From Opacimonas viscosa (lineage in GTDB: Bacteria > Pseudomonadota > Gammaproteobacteria > Enterobacterales > Alteromonadaceae), in assembly GCF_024199005.1 (NCBI RefSeq), contig NZ_JANATA010000013.1, positions 26,467 to 90,466 of the forward strand: a DNA stretch of 64,000 bases, written 5' to 3'. The first letter of the stretch is position 1; every line of letters begins with the position of its first letter. A program made the position numbers and the translations under genes. Below are positions 55,895 to 64,000 of the stretch, piece after piece. The notes beneath the pieces are model-generated. The model was given only the letters and a program-made list of their open reading frames with translations, had not been told where the DNA came from and did no database searches.

Positions 55895-58474
55895 ATGCGT
55901 TTAGAAAAATTTACCACCAAATTTCAGACCGCTATCTCTGATGCTCAGTCATTAGCTGTGGGTCGTGACCATCAATACATAGAGCCTGTGCATGTGATTA
56001 CCGCGATGTTAAATCAAACTGGCGGTTCTGTGCGCACTGTATTTAAAACTGCCGGTGTGAATTTAAATGCGTTGCGTTCTGCACTGTCAGAAACGATTGA
56101 GAAATTGCCTCGAGTACAAGGTACTGGAGGAGATGTGCAGTTGGGCAAAGACACTGTCCAGTTACTTAATATGTGTGACAAACAAGCGCAGCAATTTAAA
56201 GACAAATTTATTTCTTCTGAGTTATTTATCCTCGCGGCTATTCAGTCAAATGCTCGTATAGCGAGTGTGTTAAAAAATACCGGTGCCACTATTGAGAATA
56301 TTTCTCATGCGATAAATGAAGTGCGCAACGGTCTAGCCGTGACAGACCAAAATGCCGAAGATGTGCGTGAGGCACTAGATAAATATACGTCCGATTTAAC
56401 AGAGCGAGCGGAACAAGGTGCTTTGGATCCTGTGATTGGTCGAGATGATGAAATCCGTCGTACGATCCAAGTATTACAACGTCGTACCAAAAATAACCCA
56501 GTGTTAATCGGTGAGCCAGGTGTAGGTAAAACAGCTATTGCTGAAGGCCTTGCTCAGCGTATCGTAAATCGTGAGGTCCCTGAAGGGCTGCAACACAAAC
56601 GCGTCTTATCTTTGGATATGGGAGCGTTAATTGCCGGCGCGAAGTATCGTGGTGAGTTTGAAGAGCGTCTCAAAGCTGTGTTAAATGAGTTGTCCAAGGA
56701 AGAAGGTAATGTGATTCTCTTTATTGATGAATTACACACGATGGTCGGTGCTGGTAAAGGTGATGGTGCAATGGATGCTGGCAATATGCTAAAACCAGCA
56801 TTAGCACGAGGTGAGCTACACTGTGTTGGCGCTACCACCTTAGATGAATATCGACAGTACATCGAAAAAGATGCCGCTTTGGAACGTCGCTTCCAAAAAG
56901 TGCTAGTAGATCAGCCGTCAGTAGAAGATACGATCGCAATCTTACGTGGCCTCAAAGAGCGCTATGAGTTGCATCACTCCGTCGACATTACCGACCCGGC
57001 GATTGTTGCTGCGGCTAGTTTATCGTCTCGCTACATTTCAGACCGTCAACTGCCGGATAAAGCAATTGATTTAATTGATGAAGCGGCATCTAGTATACGT
57101 TTACAGATCGACTCTAAACCCGAAGAAATGGACAAATTAGACCGTCGTATTATTCAATTGAAATTAGAAGAACAAGCGTTGTCTAAAGAGTCTGATGAGG
57201 CCAGTATCAAGCGTTTGGAAATCATTGAAATAGAACGAGAATCTGCTGAACAGCGCTACAAAGAATTAGAAACTATTTGGCTCTCGGAAAAAGATGCACT
57301 CCAAGGTACCCAATCGATCAAGGCTGAATTAGAGCAAGCACGTAAAGATTTGGAAATTGCGTCTCGGGCTGGCGATCTAAACCGTATGTCGGAGTTGCAA
57401 TACGGCCGGATCCCGGAATTAGAAGCGCGTATTGAAAATGCCATCGGTGATGAAGAGATAGAGACGACACTGGTCAAAAACAAAGTCACTGAACACGAAA
57501 TTGCTGATGTGTTATCTCGTTGGACGGGGATCCCTGTCGCTAAAATGTTAGAAGGTGAGCGTGATAAATTAGTCCGTATGGAAGAAGAACTCCACAGTTC
57601 TGTGATTGGTCAAGATGAGGCGGTGAGTGCAGTGGCAAATGCCATTCGTCGTTCACGTGCCGGTTTAGCGGATCCCAATCGACCTATTGGCTCATTTTTA
57701 TTCTTGGGTCCAACAGGGGTTGGGAAAACGGAACTGTGTAAAACACTTGCAGAGTTTATGTTTGATAGTAGCGATGCCATGGTCCGGATAGATATGTCTG
57801 AGTTTATGGAAAAACATTCAGTAGCTCGCTTAGTCGGTGCTCCCCCAGGTTATGTTGGTTATGAAGAAGGTGGCTATTTGACCGAGGCTGTGAGACGTAA
57901 ACCTTACTCGGTTATTTTGTTGGATGAGGTAGAGAAAGCTCACCCAGATGTATTTAATATTCTACTCCAAGTGTTAGATGATGGACGTTTGACAGATGGC
58001 CAAGGCCGCACGGTAGATTTTAAAAATACCGTGGTGATTATGACATCGAATTTAGGTTCCGATGTGATCCAAGAAAAGTCGGGTTCGGCACAATATGACG
58101 ACATGAAAGGGCTAGTGATGAACGCTGTTGCACAGCACTTTAGACCTGAATTCATTAACCGAGTCGATGATATTGTGGTGTTCCATCCATTAGCGTTGGA
58201 ACATATCAAATCTATCGCAAAAATTCAGTTATTGGGTCTGCGTTCACGATTAGCGGATAAAGGCTTTACTCTTGAAGTGTCGGGTAAAGCGCTAGAGAAA
58301 ATTGCGAGTGTGGGTTTTGACCCAGTATATGGGGCACGGCCGCTAAAACGTGCCATTCAACATGAACTGGAAAATCCACTAGCGACACAACTACTGTCTT
58401 TATCCGAAAAAGGAAAGTCGACCATTCGGGTAGATGTTGTTGATGATGCAATGACCATTCAATTTGTTGCTTAA
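55895..58474 (+). CDS. clpB: ATP-dependent chaperone ClpB
   Basis: Hexameric disaggregase that works with DnaK. 859 aa, near E. coli (857). Clp N-terminal double repeat (1-145); first AAA+ domain with GEPGVGKT; coiled-coil middle domain (about 400-525) that distinguishes it from ClpA/C; second AAA+ domain with GPTGVGKTE. Both Walker B motifs (VILFIDELH and [13 protein letters not shown]) are intact. Aromatic pore loops (KYRG and GYVGYEEGG) are present. It stands alone between terminators, with a candidate heat-shock promoter. Confidence 0.97.
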   Translation: MRLEKFTTKFQTAISDAQSLAVGRDHQYIEPVHVITAMLNQTGGSVRTVFKTAGVNLNALRSALSETIEKLPRVQGTGGDVQLGKDTVQLLNMCDKQAQQFKDKFISSELFILAAIQSNARIASVLKNTGATIENISHAINEVRNGLAVTDQNAEDVREALDKYTSDLTERAEQGALDPVIGRDDEIRRTIQVLQRRTKNNPVLIGEPGVGKTAIAEGLAQRIVNREVPEGLQHKRVLSLDMGALIAGAKYRGEFEERLKAVLNELSKEEGNVILFIDELHTMVGAGKGDGAMDAGNMLKPALARGELHCVGATTLDEYRQYIEKDAALERRFQKVLVDQPSVEDTIAILRGLKERYELHHSVDITDPAIVAAASLSSRYISDRQLPDKAIDLIDEAASSIRLQIDSKPEEMDKLDRRIIQLKLEEQALSKESDEASIKRLEIIEIERESAEQRYKELETIWLSEKDALQGTQSIKAELEQARKDLEIASRAGDLNRMSELQYGRIPELEARIENAIGDEEIETTLVKNKVTEHEIADVLSRWTGIPVAKMLEGERDKLVRMEEELHSSVIGQDEAVSAVANAIRRSRAGLADPNRPIGSFLFLGPTGVGKTELCKTLAEFMFDSSDAMVRIDMSEFMEKHSVARLVGAPPGYVGYEEGGYLTEAVRRKPYSVILLDEVEKAHPDVFNILLQVLDDGRLTDGQGRTVDFKNTVVIMTSNLGSDVIQEKSGSAQYDDMKGLVMNAVAQHFRPEFINRVDDIVVFHPLALEHIKSIAKIQLLGLRSRLADKGFTLEVSGKALEKIASVGFDPVYGARPLKRAIQHELENPLATQLLSLSEKGKSTIRVDVVDDAMTIQFVA

Positions 58475-58565
58475 ACTTAGCTGCAATGGTCTTGTTCTGG
58501 ATGAGATGTATCTGATTCAGTTACTTCTGATTAGCATGGTCCCTAATAATAGGGCAATCTAAACA

Positions 58566-58596
58566 AAAAAGGATAACACTAGTGGTTATCCTTTTT
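58566..58596. terminator. Bidirectional terminator between clpB and prsT
   Basis: AAAAAGGATAAC and GTTATCCTTTTT form a perfect 12-bp stem around ACTAGTG. It serves clpB and the convergent prsT, whose stop is four bases away. Compare the near-identical arms at 53648-53680. Confidence 0.9.
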
Positions 58597-58600
58597 AGTA

Positions 58601-61450
58601 TTAAATAGATTCTAGTAACTCTTTTACATCTGCTTTTTTAGTAAAATTATCATGTTCTCTCAATAATCGAGAAAACTGATTTTTTGCTTCATCAGTTCGG
58701 TCTAACAGCATCAACACTTTACCCAGATGATACTTAATATTAGGGTCGGTACTATCCATGACATATGCTTTTCTAAAATTACGTAAAGCATTGATATAAT
58801 TGCCTTCTTGCATCTCAATCCAACCCAATGTATCGATAATTTGGGCATCGTTTGGTGCGAGTGCCGCAGCTTCTTGGGCATATTCTTTGGCAACAGCTAA
58901 ATCATCATTCCCAACAATATTCGCTAAATTATTGAGGATCTCATGTTTATTAGGTACTGCCGGATAAGCAAGTAACGTTTCATAATGGCCACGAGCGAGG
59001 TTTTGTTGTGCCGTTTGCAAATAAAAATCAGCCAATAAACGACGTACAAATAATTGTTGTGGTTGCAACGCCAGTAGCTCTTCTGCTCTCTGGGTAAAAT
59101 TATCCGGCGCATTTCCTTGGATGGCTAGTTCGTACAGATAGACACCGGCCTGATTGGGCATACCTTGCGTAAATAACTCAGTAAACATCTTCACAGCTTG
59201 GGTGTGATTTCCTTGGAAACGATAAATTTCACCAATCAGATACATAGCTTGCAGTTTCAAAGTGCGGCGCTCATCACGTGCAAATGCATCCAAGATAACC
59301 GACCTAGCCAAAGCCATAGATTGTTTGGGTTGGTTATTTTTGAATAAGATATCTGCTTGTAACAATCGTGCCTGCATATCCAATTCACCATCGTCATTGA
59401 GCAACTCTCGAGATTTTGCAATATTGGCCAAGGCTTGTTGATAAAGTTGTGCATCCGCTTGGAGTTGACCCAGCTGAATCAAACCAGAAGGGTTATCGGC
59501 AACTAAGTTTTGAATTTTTTTGAAACTCACTAATGCGTTGTCTAATTCATTTGCTTTGAGATAGATATCAGCTTGCTCAATCAAATAGCCCACGTTTAAA
59601 AACGAATTTTGTAGTAATTTTTGGTTTATCCATAGTGCGTTTTCATAATCTTTTTGGGCTTTGAATATGGTTTGCAAAAGCTCTAATACACCATTATTTT
59701 TAGGGTTTCGTTCATAGATAGGTTGCAAGATTTCATATGCTTTAGTCCACTCACCAAGTGCCATTTGGTTACGTGCTGTAAATTGAGCAACCAAGACCGG
59801 AGAAAATTCACTGTTTAAGCTGTTTAACACGGCTAAAGAGTCAGCATGAGAACGCTGGTAATACAAAATTTGTGCTTGTAAAAATAAAGCCGCTTGGTCT
59901 TCGTTATTTTGGCGTAAGACTTGTTTGGTCTGTTGTAAAGCTTCACTAAATTTTGCTTCTTGTAGCAAAACTGTGGCGTCTAATAACGTTAAACTGCGAT
60001 TAAAACCTTCCGCGTCTTTGGTTTTGTTTAATTCTTTGTTGAGAATGTCTCGTGCTCGTTGAGTTTGGCCATTTTGAACCAGTAGCTCAACATGTAACTG
60101 ACGTAAATAGGTATAATCGACGTTGTTAAATTTCTCCTCGAATAACGCCAATGCTTCATCATTGACCCCTCGGTTAAATAAGGACCTAACTTCCAGTAAA
60201 TTTAACGTCGAATGGTCTTGTTGGAAGACGCGTAATTCTCTAATCAAAGATTCACATTTGAAGCCTCGTTGTAACTGAAAATATAAATTACATAAGGTAA
60301 CAGTCAGAGGTAAATCTTTTTGCACGAGTAACGGATACGACTCTAGTGTTGTGACTGCTGTCTTGTAGCTGTTCTCTTTGACATAGCTATCGACGAGCAG
60401 CTTCATCGCATTGATATTCGTCGGGTTTTGTTTAATAAAGCGTTCTAGATTGGCTGCTGCTTGGGCGTAGTTTTCTTGAAAGTAGGCTGCTAGTGCATCG
60501 ACTAAGGCAATATCACTGCGAGTAGCCTTGATATCTTCTGGCAACAGACTTAAGGTTTGTGTGACATCTTGAAATAATATATCAGCTTCATTACTTTCGT
60601 TGGCACGAATGAGATTTGCGTAGAGTAATTTTGAGAATGGGTCGGGCGTTTCTTTTAGGATCCGTTCCAAAAGTTCTATCGCTTTGGTTACATGCCCGTT
60701 GCGCAGATAAATGCTAGCTACAGAGCGTTGCATAATTGGGTCATTAGGCCGCAGAGTTTGGGCTTGTTCAAACACTTTCTGGGCTTCTTCTAAGGCCTCA
60801 GTTTGCATGAGATAAGTGCCATACAAATGCAATGTTTTGGCATCATTGGGGGCACTTGCTAATGATTCATCTATCAGCTTTTTAGCTTTTGACCACATCT
60901 CATTTTTTAGATACAAAGACGCTAATGAGTTTTTCGCTCGGGTGTTATCAGGCTGCAAACGCAGAGCTTTTTGATAAAGCGTAAACGCCAATTCCGTATT
61001 CCCTAGATTACGATAGGCGCTGGCTTTGAGTAAATGTACTTCAAAAACATTGTCTTGGGATAAGTCATCTGTTGCCATAGACGTCGCTTTTTTAAATTGT
61101 TCAGTGAAGATGTAAGCACGTAACAAAGGGATCGTCACAATGTTGGGATCGACACCGGCATACAATGCTTCTTCAAATTCTGTGATAGCGGCTTCAGGAA
61201 GTTGGTTAATAAGCAGTAAACGGCCCATTAAAATTTTGGATGGCAAATGACTATCTTTGGCATCTAACGCATTTTTTAAATAGACATAGCTGGTCTCATA
61301 CTCACCTTGTTCAAAGCTTATTAACGCTTCTTCATAATACGCATCTGCGGTTTGTATAGTTTCATCTGCATAAGCTAAAGGTCCGAGTGGACCCAACAAA
61401 GCACCGGCGAGAAGGGTGGCAAAGGTCAATCTTTTTGCGTGTGATTTCAT
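58601..61450 (-). CDS. prsT: TPR-repeat protein of the PEP-CTERM/exosortase system (PrsT-like)
   Basis: 949-aa exported protein made almost wholly of tetratricopeptide repeats, with typical units such as ALRLQPDNTRAKNSLASLYL, AQTLRPNDPIMQRSVASIYL and AAALAPNDAQIIDTLGWIEM. It resembles PrsT, the long TPR protein of exosortase systems. ATG 61450 has AAGGA eight bases ahead. The signal peptide (1-28, ending AYA) has no lipobox cysteine, whereas many PrsT proteins are lipoproteins. The neighbouring PEP-CTERM-type gene supports the link; exosortase itself and the prsK/prsR regulators are not in the window. Another TPR-rich envelope function cannot be excluded. Confidence 0.8.
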   Translation of the reverse strand: MKSHAKRLTFATLLAGALLGPLGPLAYADETIQTADAYYEEALISFEQGEYETSYVYLKNALDAKDSHLPSKILMGRLLLINQLPEAAITEFEEALYAGVDPNIVTIPLLRAYIFTEQFKKATSMATDDLSQDNVFEVHLLKASAYRNLGNTELAFTLYQKALRLQPDNTRAKNSLASLYLKNEMWSKAKKLIDESLASAPNDAKTLHLYGTYLMQTEALEEAQKVFEQAQTLRPNDPIMQRSVASIYLRNGHVTKAIELLERILKETPDPFSKLLYANLIRANESNEADILFQDVTQTLSLLPEDIKATRSDIALVDALAAYFQENYAQAAANLERFIKQNPTNINAMKLLVDSYVKENSYKTAVTTLESYPLLVQKDLPLTVTLCNLYFQLQRGFKCESLIRELRVFQQDHSTLNLLEVRSLFNRGVNDEALALFEEKFNNVDYTYLRQLHVELLVQNGQTQRARDILNKELNKTKDAEGFNRSLTLLDATVLLQEAKFSEALQQTKQVLRQNNEDQAALFLQAQILYYQRSHADSLAVLNSLNSEFSPVLVAQFTARNQMALGEWTKAYEILQPIYERNPKNNGVLELLQTIFKAQKDYENALWINQKLLQNSFLNVGYLIEQADIYLKANELDNALVSFKKIQNLVADNPSGLIQLGQLQADAQLYQQALANIAKSRELLNDDGELDMQARLLQADILFKNNQPKQSMALARSVILDAFARDERRTLKLQAMYLIGEIYRFQGNHTQAVKMFTELFTQGMPNQAGVYLYELAIQGNAPDNFTQRAEELLALQPQQLFVRRLLADFYLQTAQQNLARGHYETLLAYPAVPNKHEILNNLANIVGNDDLAVAKEYAQEAAALAPNDAQIIDTLGWIEMQEGNYINALRNFRKAYVMDSTDPNIKYHLGKVLMLLDRTDEAKNQFSRLLREHDNFTKKADVKELLESI

Positions 61451-61468
61451 GTCTACGTCCTTGTAGAT

Positions 61469-61498
61469 AAAAAAAAAACGATGCCTAGGCACCGTTTT
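61469..61498 (-). terminator. Terminator between the PEP-CTERM gene and prsT
   Basis: On the minus strand ACGGTGCC-TA-GGCATCGT (one mismatch pair) is followed by a run of ten or more T. It lies after the PEP-CTERM stop and ends just before the prsT ribosome site, so it would let the exported protein be made in excess over PrsT, with readthrough or a separate start for prsT. Confidence 0.8.
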
Positions 61499-61527
61499 GT
61501 GATAACAAACTGATAGTACTTATATAC

Positions 61528-62337
61528 TTATCCTTTGATTTTCCGGAAACTTAAGGCAATTAAACCAAGTAAAAGTACACTTAATCCTGCCGGGGCAGGT
61601 ACATCAACTGTTCCTGTTCTGAAAACTAAGTTATCAATACCACCAGAGCCTGGAATATTAACAATCAGTCGATTGATACCTGTGGCGTTATAGGATACCC
61701 GTTCCATATTACCATCATGCATATCTGGCACATAACCGAAGGACTTTAAGGTATTTCCTTCATAAAATGAAATTTGATTTGCCGCACCGTTGGTATTGGA
61801 ATCTTCGATATCAAAGAAATCTAGACTGACAATATCTACTAGACTATCAAAGGTAAATTCAAAGTATCCAGCTGGACGTTGTCCTTCATCATCAGGGTAG
61901 TTACATACGCCATCCCCACAGCCTATGGAGTTTTCCTGTAAAATTAAAATATTTCCAGGTTTGTCAGCACCATTGTAACTCCCAATATTGAGAGCGGTAT
62001 ACTGAGATTTGTAATCGTTGTTTTTGTTGTGAAACTCAAGATCAGGGTCTCGTGTGTTACTTAATGATGTATTAAAAGCTACCTGTCGGTCAGCTACATC
62101 ACCGGCACTATTACAACTACCAAGGTTAATTTGCGAGGCGCTCTTCTGGTTATCATAATTACAACTTGAAATACTTACTCCATAATTTTGTAGGTATTCA
62201 TTATCGATAATCTGTCCGTTGACAATATTGCCACCAGAGGAATTTGTATCGAAGTCTATGACCTTGTAAGCTGCATTGGCACTATGCGAAGCAATTAAGC
62301 TAGCTAGACCAATGAGAAAAAGCTTGTTCTTTTGCAT
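61528..62337 (-). CDS. PEP-CTERM-type exported protein
   Basis: 269-aa secreted protein. A signal peptide (1-22, ending SANA) starts MQKNKLFLIGL; the ATG has AAGGAT at the right distance, while an in-frame start further up has none. The C-terminus is a sorting signal: VPAPAG, a hydrophobic helix LSVLLLGLIAL and a basic end FRKIKG. The motif has PAPA in place of PEP, a known variant. The exosortase would cleave it and pass the protein to the outer surface. The body is beta-rich, Asn/Asp/Ser-rich, with three close cysteine pairs, and resembles single-domain PEP-CTERM proteins of unknown role. Confidence 0.83.
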   Translation of the reverse strand: MQKNKLFLIGLASLIASHSANAAYKVIDFDTNSSGGNIVNGQIIDNEYLQNYGVSISSCNYDNQKSASQINLGSCNSAGDVADRQVAFNTSLSNTRDPDLEFHNKNNDYKSQYTALNIGSYNGADKPGNILILQENSIGCGDGVCNYPDDEGQRPAGYFEFTFDSLVDIVSLDFFDIEDSNTNGAANQISFYEGNTLKSFGYVPDMHDGNMERVSYNATGINRLIVNIPGSGGIDNLVFRTGTVDVPAPAGLSVLLLGLIALSFRKIKG

Positions 62338-62727
62338 ATTTAAATCCTTATAAAAATATGTTGTGTTAGTGTCCATGTTGGCGAACCAAAGTTTAAAGTA
62401 AATGTGTCATTCAAACAGTTAGTACAAATTTATACATATCATAAGCTCTATGTGTTGCGCAGAAGAACATATCATATCTAGTTATTTGTAGTATTTAGAT
62501 AGCAACATCTAGACCATAATATAAATCTGTTTACAATCAATGCTCTACGAATTTTTTGTGATGAAAACTAAAATCTTTGTAAAGTTGTTCGACACTTTGA
62601 CCTAATGTTGTATTCTGCAAAAAAATGCAATAAGGCCCGATGCCAGCATTTAGATATGCAAATGAGCAATGCTGAATTCATGAAAACACTATGCTATATT
62701 AACGGCATGTAACTAAAGAGATTTAAC
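62338..62727. other. 390-bp intergenic region between the PEP-CTERM gene and pssA
   Basis: Very AT-rich region between divergent genes. No open frame of note. It should hold two promoters. A small inverted repeat TTGG-CGAA-CCAA is near 62378-62390, and a TATATT at 62696-62701 may be the pssA -10, without a convincing -35. I looked for a sigma-54 site (TGGCAC-N5-TTGC), which often precedes PEP-CTERM genes, and found none. Confidence 0.5.
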
Positions 62728-63528
62728 ATGAACGTGAAACCTAAGAAAGGGATTTACTTACTACCTAATTTGCTCACGACCGCAGGGCTATTTTCAGGGT
62801 TTTATGCGGTTGTTGCGTCAATGAACAACCAATTCGAAGCGGCTGCAGTAGCCATCTTTATCGCCATGATATTTGATGGGTTAGATGGACGAGTAGCCCG
62901 AATCACGAATACCCAAAGTGAATTTGGTGCCGAATACGACTCTATGGCTGATATGGTGTCCTTTGGTATGGCGCCAGCATTGGTTGCTTATAACTGGGGG
63001 CTGACCGATTTAGGGAAGTTGGGTTGGTTAGCTGCATTTATTTATGTGGCGGGTGCCGCGTTGCGTTTAGCACGCTTTAATACCCAGGTAGGTATTGCTG
63101 ATCCTCGTTTTTTCCAGGGTTTAGCTAGTCCAGCATCTGCCGGTGTGGTCGCTGGTTTTATATGGTTAGCCCAAGACTATAACTTAGAACCATCACAGTA
63201 CAGTATTGTGATAGCGGTGATTACCGGCTTGAGCGGTTTGTTGATGGTGAGTAATTTTAAATATAGCTCATTTAAAGAAGTGAATTGGGCGGGTAAAGTG
63301 CCGTTTGTGGCCTTGTTAATCGTCATGTTGATATTTGTTGTTGTCGCCACAGAGCCGGCATTGGTGTTATTTGCAGCTTTTGCGTTGTATGCGTGTTCTG
63401 GTCCTATCAACACATTTAGAACGGTAGATAAAGTTAAGTTGGAAGATGTGGTAGGTGATCCTGAAAATGATGTTGATTCAGAATTAACCACTAATGACGA
63501 AAAAAATGGTTATAAAAAAGACGATTAA
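62728..63528 (+). CDS. pssA: CDP-diacylglycerol-serine O-phosphatidyltransferase (type II)
   Basis: Inner-membrane enzyme that makes phosphatidylserine, precursor of phosphatidylethanolamine. 266 aa with the CDP-alcohol phosphotransferase motif DGLDGRVARITNTQSEFGAEYDSMAD (all eight signature residues, split here) and about six to eight hydrophobic segments. It is the integral-membrane type seen in Bacillus and many marine gammaproteobacteria, not the PLD-like PssA of E. coli. The tail is polar and acidic. Confidence 0.93.
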   Translation: MNVKPKKGIYLLPNLLTTAGLFSGFYAVVASMNNQFEAAAVAIFIAMIFDGLDGRVARITNTQSEFGAEYDSMADMVSFGMAPALVAYNWGLTDLGKLGWLAAFIYVAGAALRLARFNTQVGIADPRFFQGLASPASAGVVAGFIWLAQDYNLEPSQYSIVIAVITGLSGLLMVSNFKYSSFKEVNWAGKVPFVALLIVMLIFVVVATEPALVLFAAFALYACSGPINTFRTVDKVKLEDVVGDPENDVDSELTTNDEKNGYKKDD

Positions 63529-63580
63529 ACAGCGAATGGCATTTTTTTGCAATTGATTGAATATTTGTTAGTTTTTACCG

Positions 63581-63608
63581 TTGACTTATATTCCCAGTGC
63601 AGTAGAAT
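63581..63608 (+). promoter_or_regulatory. Sigma-70 promoter of the tRNA cluster
   Basis: TTGACT (63581-63586), 16 bases, TAGAAT (63603-63608), then a GC-rich discriminator GCGCTTCC. The expected start falls about seven bases before tRNA-Ser. A good match for a stable-RNA promoter. Confidence 0.75.
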
Positions 63609-63623
63609 GCGCTTCCACATTAC

Positions 63624-63715
<92 letters not shown>

Positions 63716-63735
63716 GTGTAGAGAAGTTTTACAGC

Positions 63736-63812
63736 GCGTGCGTAGCTCAGCTGGATAGAGTACCTGGCTACGAACCAGGCGGTCGGAGGTTCGAATCCTT
63801 CCGCACGCGCCA
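63736..63812 (+). tRNA. argV: tRNA-Arg (ACG), copy 1
   Basis: 77-nt tRNA with acceptor stem GCGTGCG/CGCACGC, D arm GCTCAGCTGGATAGAGT, anticodon ACG in CTACGAA and an encoded CCA. The body matches E. coli tRNA-Arg-ACG; A34 is expected to become inosine through TadA and read CGU, CGC and CGA. Symbol tentative. Confidence 0.97.
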
Positions 63813-63887
63813 TCTTCTTCCTAAGATGTAAAATAAGGAAGTCGAACTTCGTAGGTTCGTTACAATTTGTTGGAAAGTTTTTACAGC

Positions 63888-63964
63888 GCGTGCGTAGCTC
63901 AGCTGGATAGAGTACCTGGCTACGAACCAGGCGGTCGGAGGTTCGAATCCTTCCGCACGCGCCA
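63888..63964 (+). tRNA. argV: tRNA-Arg (ACG), copy 2
   Basis: Identical 77-nt copy of the preceding tRNA, 152 bases further on. The ten or so bases before both copies (GTTTTACAGC) also match, the intervening sequence does not. Encoded CCA. A terminator follows. Confidence 0.97.
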
Positions 63965-63975
63965 ATCCATAAATG

Positions 63976-64000
63976 AAGCCCCTATAAAGGGGCTTTTTTT
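63976..64000 (+). terminator. Terminator of the tRNA cluster
   Basis: AAGCCCC and GGGGCTT form a strong stem with a short AT loop, followed by a T run to the window edge. Confidence 0.9.

Noticed and set aside
62338..62727. Sigma-54 promoter before the PEP-CTERM gene
   Set aside because: I found no TGGCAC-N5-TTGC match on the relevant strand.

Overview
The window is 64 kb of AT-leaning chromosome from a gammaproteobacterium, most likely a marine member of the Alteromonadales. Reasons: every recognisable protein is closest in my memory to Vibrio/Shewanella/Alteromonas-type sequences. The gene order is typical of that group: ispH next to a minor type IV pilin operon, nadB divergent from rpoE-rseABC-lepA-lepB-rnc-era, glyA-nrdR-ribD-ribE-ribBX-ribH-nusB-thiL-pgpA, dxs-ispA-xseB divergent from sodium-type pomAB, and bamD divergent from rluD. 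There are no phage genes, transposases or CRISPR arrays. Species cannot be named from the sequence alone.

Layout: 1-8.6 kb holds the end of ispH, two copies of a structured repeat, the minor pilin operon pilV-pilW-pilX-pilY1-pilE and a convergent fimT. 8.7-16.1 kb holds nadE-glnB, slyD and ygfZ, sdhE with a YgfX-like gene, a MaoC-fold protein, a TSUP permease and nadB. 16.2-23.7 kb is the sigma-E envelope-stress operon followed by lepA, lepB, rnc and era. 23.8-33.3 kb holds pdxH, a TatD-family nuclease, smp/serB, a large double-PilZ protein, radA, a repeat array and ettA. 33.4-41.9 kb holds a solitary lpxD, glyA, nrdR, the riboflavin genes, nusB, thiL and pgpA. 41.9-46.8 kb is the isoprenoid block dxs-ispA-xseB and the pomAB stator genes.

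46.9-53.5 kb is a self-contained stress and lipid module. An ECF sigma factor with a ChrR-type zinc/cupin anti-sigma faces a five-gene operon (NTF2-like, SDR, FAD oxidoreductase, DUF1365, cyclopropane-fatty-acid synthase), with a LON-domain-only protein between them. The operon and the sigma gene carry the same promoter pattern, TGATC-N18-GTAWA, at almost the same distance from their start codons. 53.6-64 kb holds bamD, rluD, clpB with a probable heat-shock promoter, a PrsT-like TPR protein beside a PEP-CTERM-type exported protein, pssA, and a tRNA cluster (Ser-GCT and two identical Arg-ACG).

Most of the window is conserved housekeeping. The least explained parts are a family of structured intergenic repeats at two loci (about 0.85-1.3 kb and 30.9-31.6 kb) whose stems are kept by paired or G-U changes; the LON-domain gene inside the ChrR module; a PilY1 with two inserted beta-rich modules; the exosortase-type substrate with its terminator just ahead of prsT; and several local breaks of usual gene order (no recO/pdxJ after era, no pgeF between rluD and clpB, lpxD outside its usual operon).
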